Of a stretch of 64,000 nt of DNA, positions 58,923 through 64,000 are shown piece by piece. The stretch is from an uncultured Verrucomicrobiales bacterium (GTDB taxonomy: Bacteria; Verrucomicrobiota; Verrucomicrobiia; Verrucomicrobiales; Akkermansiaceae). Location: the NCBI GenBank assembly GCA_937928545.1, contig CALGJQ010000014.1, positions 124,001 to 188,000 of the forward strand. Direction: 5' to 3'. The first letter of the stretch is position 1. Every line of letters begins with the position of its first letter. The notes beneath the pieces are model-generated. The model was given only the letters and a program-made list of their open reading frames with translations. It did not search any database and had not been told where the DNA came from. A program made the translations under genes and the position numbers.

Positions 58923-59729
58923 TTATCGCTGAGGGCGAGATGAAAGCGATTCTCTCTGAGTGAGTTTTATCAAGTGATAGGAGAGATCGCCGCGCTGGTA
59001 GGCAAGGCGGAGGAGGGGGAAGGTCCAAAGAAGGGCGGGGCGTTTGAGGATGGATAAGAATAAGGTGGGAATGAGCTTTGGGCTTTTGAAGGGGAGAAAG
59101 AGGGCCTTTTTGAGGAGAGAAGTCCAAGTTTGGGCCACTTTTTGGGAGAGATCGTCGGTAAAAGAGACTTCGAATCCCTGACGTCGGGCGAGAGAGAGGA
59201 AGGAATCGAGGCTACGCCACGGTGGGAGGTCTCCGGTTTTGGCGAGGTGCGCAAGGAGGGGGCTTCCTCCGTGGTCGGAAAACCAATCGCAGATAATCCA
59301 CGGGGCTCCGGGTTTGAGGGCTTGATGGTTTTTTTCTAGGAGCGCTTCAAAATCCGCAAAGTGTGAGATGCTTTCGAGGGCGATTGCTGCGTCGAAGCTT
59401 TGTGGAGTGAACTTTTGGTCAAGCCAGTGGCCGCTGAGGATGGTGAGGTTTTCGGAGGGTGAGATGGCTTCAGCTTGGACTTGAGATGAGGTGCAGGCCG
59501 TGACGAGGCAGTTGAAGTTGCGGATCAAGCGATGGGCGAGGGTTCCATAGCCGCAGCCGATGTCTGCGATGTGGCCGTGGAACTGTCCGTGTTTGAGGAT
59601 CTCTTGGATGAGGTTTTCTTTTGCTTCCTCAGTGCCTTCGTTCCCTGTGATCCAGAAGCCATGGTGGAGCGATTCCCCCCAGATGGCTCGATACATGGGG
59701 TCGAGGTCGTCGTAAATTTGGCCGGGCAT
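58923..59729 (-). CDS. SAM-dependent methyltransferase, class I
   Basis: A 268-residue protein with a Rossmann methyltransferase domain: ADIGCGYGTLAHRLI (motif I), TACTSSQVQAEAI, and an acceptor-side segment FDAAIALESISHFADF. The N-terminal YDDLDPMYRAIWGESLHHGFWI resembles the start of gamma-tocopherol/sterol methyltransferase-type enzymes. The C-terminal 90 residues are amphipathic and may bind a lipid substrate at the membrane. The exact substrate is not known. It lies beside an FMN-binding redox gene, but no functional link is obvious. Confidence 0.82.
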   Translation of the reverse strand: MPGQIYDDLDPMYRAIWGESLHHGFWITGNEGTEEAKENLIQEILKHGQFHGHIADIGCGYGTLAHRLIRNFNCLVTACTSSQVQAEAISPSENLTILSGHWLDQKFTPQSFDAAIALESISHFADFEALLEKNHQALKPGAPWIICDWFSDHGGSPLLAHLAKTGDLPPWRSLDSFLSLARRQGFEVSFTDDLSQKVAQTWTSLLKKALFLPFKSPKLIPTLFLSILKRPALLWTFPLLRLAYQRGDLSYHLIKLTQRESLSSRPQR

Positions 59730-59732
59730 TTT

Positions 59733-61319
59733 TTAGAAGAAGGCGAGGAGGCAAAGGGCTCCTGCGATGGCGTCACGGAGGCTGAAGCGATTTGAGCCAG
59801 CCGATTTCCGGAGGAAGTTGAAGAGGGCTCCGGTGGGACAGCCGTATTTGCAGTAGGCGAGGGGGACGAAGAGTGAGGCGAGGAGGCCGAGGATCGCGAT
59901 GAGGAGGGTGGCGAGACCGGCGGAGCGCCATAGCCAGGCGTCGAAGCCTTCCCAGTCGGCGAGGTTCCAAGTGCTGCCGAGAAGCATGGAGGCGACGAGG
60001 ATGACTAAAAGGAGGGAGGGGAGATGTTTGAGGATGCGATGCAGAGCGGGCGGGACTTTGATCGGTTTTAGGGGGAGTTTGCCGAGCCAACGCTGGAGGA
60101 ATCCGTGAGGGCAGAGTTGGTGGCAGTAGAGTTGGTGGCCGGTGGACCAAGGGATGATGAGTGCAGCACTGGCGAGGAAGATGAGTCCCCAGGAATCGGC
60201 GAAGGGGAGGCCGTGACGGGCCCAGCCGAGGAGGAGGGCTTGGGAGAGGAGGTCACCGAGGAGGAGGCCGAGAAGGAGGACGGCGGTGATTTGCCAAAGG
60301 ACGCGGGCGATGGGGTTGCCTCGGAGTTTGGTGAAGGAGAAAATTGCGGCTCCGAGAGTGAGGGCAATGAGGGCGATGTTTCGCCAAGGGGTTTTTGTGG
60401 GAACGGGGGTGATGTCGGATTGGAAGCGGGCGAGCCGGCGGGCCACGCTTTCGGCGATGGCCCAGGAGGTGTGGGTGGCTCCGCTGACGCCTTCGATTTT
60501 GGACTGATCGACTTGGAGGACTTCGTCGATGGTCATGCCGTTGTAGAGTTCTAGGAAGCCGGGTTGGTCTAGGATACGCTCGTAGTATTCTTCGTTATCG
60601 TAGCTTTTGCGGAAGCGGAGGCGGGTGACTCTGGTGGCGGTGGGGTCGAGGACGATGAGGACATCGGTGGGGCCTTGGTAGCCGTGGAGGTATTCTTGGG
60701 AGGGGGCGGTGCGGAGGGCGTGGCCGATCAAAGTGCGGGATTCATCGTACATTGATTGCACGCCGGGCCAGCTTGGATGGGGTTCGATGGACGAGGCTTC
60801 AGGGAGTTCGGCGAGGAGAATTTCAGTGGGGAAGAGGCGGGAGGTGGTGAGTCCGCCGAGTCGCTCGATGATGCTGCGGGTGATGGCGCTGCTAGTGAGG
60901 GTGGAGCCTGAGACGGCATCGATCTCGGGGTTGCCGGGGGATCCGAGAGCGAGGCCGAGGTGGGCTATCCAGAAGGCCTCATCTTCGATGACGGAGCGGA
61001 GGTGATCCGGGGTGTCTGCTGAGTGGATGACTTTGGCGGCGGTGATTTTGCCGGTGCGGTTTAGGGCTAGGGCTACGTTGGTGGGACCGGAATAGCCTTT
61101 GAGGTGATCGCTGCTGGGGGAGGTGGTGAGGAAGTAGCCGAGGGGTTTGTCCTCGGAGTCGAAGACTTGCTCGTTCTCGATGCGGGCTCCGTCGGGGAAG
61201 AGAAGGCGGAAGTCACCTTTTGGTGGGGTGACTTCCGCTCGCTGAAAGATGAGCCAGGCGATGGCGACGATGATCGCGAGGCGATAGAGCCGAACCCAGA
61301 GGTGTCTCAGTTTCGGCAT
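59733..61319 (-). CDS. NosR/NapH-like membrane redox protein with two FMN-binding domains
   Basis: A 528-residue inner-membrane protein. The N-terminus has one helix and two tandem FMN-binding domains: the first has VSGSTLTSSAI (SGSTxT, FMN-attached Thr), the second VSGATHTSWAI. Several helices follow, with two ferredoxin-like cysteine clusters, YCHQLCPHGFLQRW and YCKYGCPTGALFNF. The layout matches NosR/RnfG-NapH-type electron-transfer proteins, which pass electrons from quinol or ferredoxin to periplasmic acceptors. The clusters hold only two Cys each, so [4Fe-4S] binding may need partners or be partly lost. No nos genes are near. Role inferred. Confidence 0.85.
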   Translation of the reverse strand: MPKLRHLWVRLYRLAIIVAIAWLIFQRAEVTPPKGDFRLLFPDGARIENEQVFDSEDKPLGYFLTTSPSSDHLKGYSGPTNVALALNRTGKITAAKVIHSADTPDHLRSVIEDEAFWIAHLGLALGSPGNPEIDAVSGSTLTSSAITRSIIERLGGLTTSRLFPTEILLAELPEASSIEPHPSWPGVQSMYDESRTLIGHALRTAPSQEYLHGYQGPTDVLIVLDPTATRVTRLRFRKSYDNEEYYERILDQPGFLELYNGMTIDEVLQVDQSKIEGVSGATHTSWAIAESVARRLARFQSDITPVPTKTPWRNIALIALTLGAAIFSFTKLRGNPIARVLWQITAVLLLGLLLGDLLSQALLLGWARHGLPFADSWGLIFLASAALIIPWSTGHQLYCHQLCPHGFLQRWLGKLPLKPIKVPPALHRILKHLPSLLLVILVASMLLGSTWNLADWEGFDAWLWRSAGLATLLIAILGLLASLFVPLAYCKYGCPTGALFNFLRKSAGSNRFSLRDAIAGALCLLAFF

Positions 61320-61326
61320 GGTTGGC

Positions 61327-63579
61327 TTATTCGGCTTTTAGGAGCTGGACCGCGTCGATGTGGAGATTGCCGGCGGCTTTCGCAGAGACGGAGAGGCTGG
61401 CAGGGAGGACATCGACGAACTCGAAGGTGCCGAGTGAGGTGTAAGTTTTTTGTGCGGGTGCTTTGGTTTGATCGATCGTGATCGTTTCCTTTCCCTTGGC
61501 GTGAGTGAGGGTGATCTCGGCAGCGGTGGTGCGGTTTTCGTGATTCACCCAGTGGTAGCGGACTTCGTATTTTCCGGAGTTCTTAATACGAATTGGGAAG
61601 GTGGCGTTGGAGGGGGCTGGCGCGTATTGGTAGCCTCGTCCGTGGTTCGGTTTGAGGTTGTCGCTGGCGGACCATTTGCCGCTGAGTTTCGCTTTGCTGT
61701 CATCGACGACGATGCCTTTGAGCTTGATGGCTCTGATTTTTGGTCCTGCAATTCTTAATCCAGCTTCTGGGATGGGAGGGACGGTGAGTGGGGCATCGAT
61801 CGAGGCGCGGCGAGCGCGGCCGGGTTGCTTCATGAGGTCGATGAGGACGGGCAGGTAGTTTTGGTAGACGCCACGCGGGGTGGTTTTCTGGGTGGTGGCG
61901 ATCCAAGCGGCTTTGCCGACGACTTCGCCCATCATGCCACAGGTGCGCATGACGCGGGTGGTGCCGAGGGCGCGGCGGTCGACAGAGATGCAGCGTCCGG
62001 CCATGAAGAGGTTTTCGATATTTTTGGAGTAGAGAGTGCGGTAGGGAATGTTGTAGCCGACTTTGCGGTCGATTTTTCGGTCATGCACTGCGATCGAGAT
62101 GAAGGGGTTCTCTTTGGCGACGCCCTTCATGTATTCCTTTTTTGGATAGTGAAGGTCGATGGACCAAGTGGTGGGGACGGAGGCATCAGGGAATTCTCTC
62201 CCAGCGCCGATGTCGTCTCCGGTGAGGATGACATCACCTTCGAGGCGGCGGGACTCGCGGTTTCCTCCGATGAAGGCCATCCACATGAGTTGGGTGTTGG
62301 GTTCGGATTTTTTGATGTCGGTGAAGGCTCCGAAGTTGGCGCGGAGGTTCCAGTCGCGGATTTCTTCGAGGTCATCGATGGGGTGCTTGTCGTAGCCGCC
62401 TTCCCAAAACCATTCGGCTTTTTTGAAGGTGGCGTAGGGGCCACGAGATTTGTGGAGGGCGGGGTAGTCGGTTTTTCCGAGGGGGAGAGCCCAAGGGGTT
62501 TCTGGCCAATCGACTTTTTTACCAGCGTCCTTGGCTGACCACATGTTGGACATGCCCATGTGTCCTTTTTCGGCCATCATGAATTTTGCTCCGGCTTGGG
62601 CGCCGATCGTGCCGTGGCCGGTGGCGTCGCAGAAGAGGCTTCCGGCGATGCGGACAAAGCTTCCGGTGGTGGTGTCTACGGCATCGACGGATGAGATTTT
62701 ATTTTCTTGGGCGTTGGTGCGGAAGGCGAAGTGGTTGAGGTAGAGGTCGAGGTTGTCTTCGGCTTTCGCGACCTTGGTTTTGAGGTCATCGACGAATTCT
62801 TCGATGAGGCCGGGGGAGTCACGGGAGAAGTCGGAGAACTCGTTGACGATTTCGCCGAGGCGGGGGAATTTTCCGAGTTGGGTTCCACCCATCGCCCAGA
62901 CTTGGACTTCGGAGGAGCCATTGCCACCGAGGACGGCGCGGTCGTGGATGAGGGCGACTTTGAGTCCGTGACGAGCAGCCGAGATGGCCGCGGCAAGTCC
63001 GGAGTAGCCACCGCCAACCACGACGAGGTCGTAGCCGTCTTTGATGGGAGGGATAGCGGGGAGATTGAGTTTTTGACGGCGGAAGTCGAAGAGGGCTTGT
63101 CCGTCATTGGGGGGGATGTCCGTGGCGTCTTTGGTGAAGTAAAGGGCGTCACAGCGGCCATTGAAACCGGTGAGGTCTTGGAGCTTGAGGGTGGTTTTAG
63201 GCGAGGTGATTTCGACGGTGCCGCCATTTTGCCAGTGCCAGTCGGCTCCTACGGTTCCGAAGGTGGTGGTAGTGGAATTGTCTCCGATGCTGACCTTAAA
63301 TTTTCCGGGAGCTCCGGGAGCCTCCCACTTGGCGACCCAGTCCTTAGTGCGGACATGGAGATGGTAGGTGCCGGTGGAGGGGAAGGTGACCTCGGTGCTG
63401 GCATTGGCAACGGGAGTGCCAAGCCCGTGGGCCATGAGGTAAGCGGATCCCATGGTGAGGATGAATTGAGAGTCGGTGGCCCAGCCTCCACGATCCTGGA
63501 AGGCTTCTGCTTCTACGAAAAGGGAATGGGAGGCCTGAAGTGAGGAGATGAGAAGAAGAGGCAGGCAAATACGCTTCAT
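61327..63579 (-). CDS. Exported FAD-dependent oxidoreductase with carbohydrate-binding-like ends
   Basis: A 750-residue protein from ATG 63579 (MKRICLPLLLISSLQA, signal peptide). The central FAD-dependent (FAD_oxidored-type) part begins at YDLVVVGGGYSGLAAAISAARHG with a GxGxxG dinucleotide motif and ends around the FMAGRCISVDRRALGTTRVMRTCGMMGEVVG block. An N-terminal jelly-roll-like domain (TGTYHLHVRTKDW) and a C-terminal one (SGKYEVRYHWVNHENRTTAAEITLTHAKGKETITI) flank it. Such proteins in Planctomycetes and Verrucomicrobia are linked to sugar or polysaccharide oxidation. The flavin probably acts with a periplasmic electron acceptor. Confidence 0.88.
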   Translation of the reverse strand: MKRICLPLLLISSLQASHSLFVEAEAFQDRGGWATDSQFILTMGSAYLMAHGLGTPVANASTEVTFPSTGTYHLHVRTKDWVAKWEAPGAPGKFKVSIGDNSTTTTFGTVGADWHWQNGGTVEITSPKTTLKLQDLTGFNGRCDALYFTKDATDIPPNDGQALFDFRRQKLNLPAIPPIKDGYDLVVVGGGYSGLAAAISAARHGLKVALIHDRAVLGGNGSSEVQVWAMGGTQLGKFPRLGEIVNEFSDFSRDSPGLIEEFVDDLKTKVAKAEDNLDLYLNHFAFRTNAQENKISSVDAVDTTTGSFVRIAGSLFCDATGHGTIGAQAGAKFMMAEKGHMGMSNMWSAKDAGKKVDWPETPWALPLGKTDYPALHKSRGPYATFKKAEWFWEGGYDKHPIDDLEEIRDWNLRANFGAFTDIKKSEPNTQLMWMAFIGGNRESRRLEGDVILTGDDIGAGREFPDASVPTTWSIDLHYPKKEYMKGVAKENPFISIAVHDRKIDRKVGYNIPYRTLYSKNIENLFMAGRCISVDRRALGTTRVMRTCGMMGEVVGKAAWIATTQKTTPRGVYQNYLPVLIDLMKQPGRARRASIDAPLTVPPIPEAGLRIAGPKIRAIKLKGIVVDDSKAKLSGKWSASDNLKPNHGRGYQYAPAPSNATFPIRIKNSGKYEVRYHWVNHENRTTAAEITLTHAKGKETITIDQTKAPAQKTYTSLGTFEFVDVLPASLSVSAKAAGNLHIDAVQLLKAE

Positions 63580-63671
63580 GAATAAATAGATACGAGGGTA
63601 GTCTGACAAATTTTACGGCAAAGTGGAGGGATTTCAGTGACAAGTTAGTGAGGGGATAGAATGATTCGACC

Positions 63672-64000
63672 ATGAGCTGGGAACTATCGACGTTTGGAAA
63701 GAACCTTTGTGAAGGGAGTGGGATTGGGGAGCTGATGGATGATCTTGGCGAAGCTCTAGCTGGCGGAGGTGAGGTGAAGATGTTGGGGGGTGGTCAGCCG
63801 GCGCATGTTCCAGAGATGGATGCGGTTTGGCGTAGGCGGATGGAGGAGATCATGGCCGAGCCGGGAGGGATGGAGAAGATGTTGGGGAACTATGACGTGC
63901 CGGCGGGGAATGAGGCTTTTCGGATGGCGCTGGCGGATTTGTTTCGGAAGGAATTTGGCTGGGAGGTGACGCACGAGAATTTTGCGGTGACGATGGGAGG
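63672..64000 (+). CDS. avtA: Valine-pyruvate aminotransferase-like protein, 3' end cut by window edge
   Basis: The frame from ATG 63672 runs to the edge (110 codons): MSWELSTFGKNLCEGSGIGELMDDLGEAL, then KMLGGGQPAHVPEMDAVWRRRM, then YDVPAGNEAFRMALADLFRKEFGWEVTHENFAVTMGG. This resembles the N-terminus of AvtA (fold-type I PLP aminotransferases), where LGGGxPA and NxAxTxGG motifs shape the cofactor site. The Lys that binds PLP would lie outside the window. It would interconvert valine and pyruvate-type partners. Only the first quarter of the expected length is visible. Confidence 0.8.
   Translation, partial: MSWELSTFGKNLCEGSGIGELMDDLGEALAGGGEVKMLGGGQPAHVPEMDAVWRRRMEEIMAEPGGMEKMLGNYDVPAGNEAFRMALADLFRKEFGWEVTHENFAVTMG

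Noticed and set aside
1..64000. General reassignment of TGA to an amino acid in this organism
   Set aside because: Many genes clearly end in TGA at the expected family end, for example the DMT transporter (18454), SDR (43707), glycosidase (38628), metzincin (38621-38623) and lspA (56671-56673).
1..64000. CRISPR array, tRNA or rRNA genes
   Set aside because: No direct-repeat array with unique spacers and no tRNA or rRNA signature was seen; the tandem repeats found are too short or too degenerate.

Overview
The window looks like a chromosome segment of a Verrucomicrobiota bacterium, most likely Verrucomicrobiales. This is inferred from family content: DUF1501/PSCyt1-DUF1549-DUF1553 pairs, DUF1080 proteins, PEP-CTERM proteins, a membrane-anchored ECF sigma factor, many exported FG-GAP/beta-propeller proteins, a sulfatase with an alginate-lyase-like protein, and a ResB-CcsA fusion. 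No rRNA, tRNA, CRISPR array, prophage or complete insertion sequence was found.

The most unusual region is 6115-9410 (minus strand). Three consecutive exported-protein genes are each interrupted by one in-frame TGA, and each reads on in the same frame to a sensible end. Two are paralogous FG-GAP/VCBS propeller proteins with the TGA at the same place (Ile-Trp-TGA-Cys). The third is a thioredoxin-like protein with Cys-Asp-Cys-TGA-Gly-Pro. Each TGA is followed, 19-22 nt on, by the apical loop of a hairpin whose loop starts AG and is closed by C-G. The two propeller hairpins show a compensatory G-C to A-U change. TGA is an ordinary stop elsewhere in the window (for example at 38621, 56671, 18454 and 43707). 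The best reading is a three-gene operon of exported selenoproteins.

Layout: 1-9410 holds a DUF1080 protein cut by the window edge, a sigma factor with its repeat-protein partner, a PPC-repeat protein and the selenoprotein trio. 9486-18422 holds two DUF1501 plus PSCyt1/DUF1549/DUF1553 pairs and a second DUF1080 protein. 18454-24182 holds a DMT permease, phosphatidylserine decarboxylase, a lipoprotein and the cytochrome c assembly fusion. 24190-34119 holds a receptor-like Ser/Thr kinase, an FG-GAP protein, a lipoprotein, a PEP-CTERM cyclophilin, an outer-membrane-like barrel, a PEP-CTERM protein and a YVTN/di-haem protein. 34288-41877 holds polysaccharide-related genes (sulfatase, alginate-lyase family, glycosidase), a metzincin-like protein and an LpxR-like protein. 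41937-43454 holds gene remnants and small proteins. 43707-48003 is a sugar-phosphate cluster (SDR, epimerase, LsrF-like aldolase, Tm-1-like protein). 48151-53476 holds exported propellers, a PAS-AraC regulator and a PhoD-like phosphatase among dispersed repeats. 53477-63579 holds housekeeping genes (NrnA, TruB, LspA, RluD-type synthase) and an FMN-binding/ferredoxin-type membrane redox protein. An AvtA-like aminotransferase runs off the right edge.

A family of dispersed non-coding repeats sits at the 3' ends of several minus-strand genes. One copy appears to have removed the stop codon of its host gene, and a second repeat type forms a G-quadruplex-like tract.
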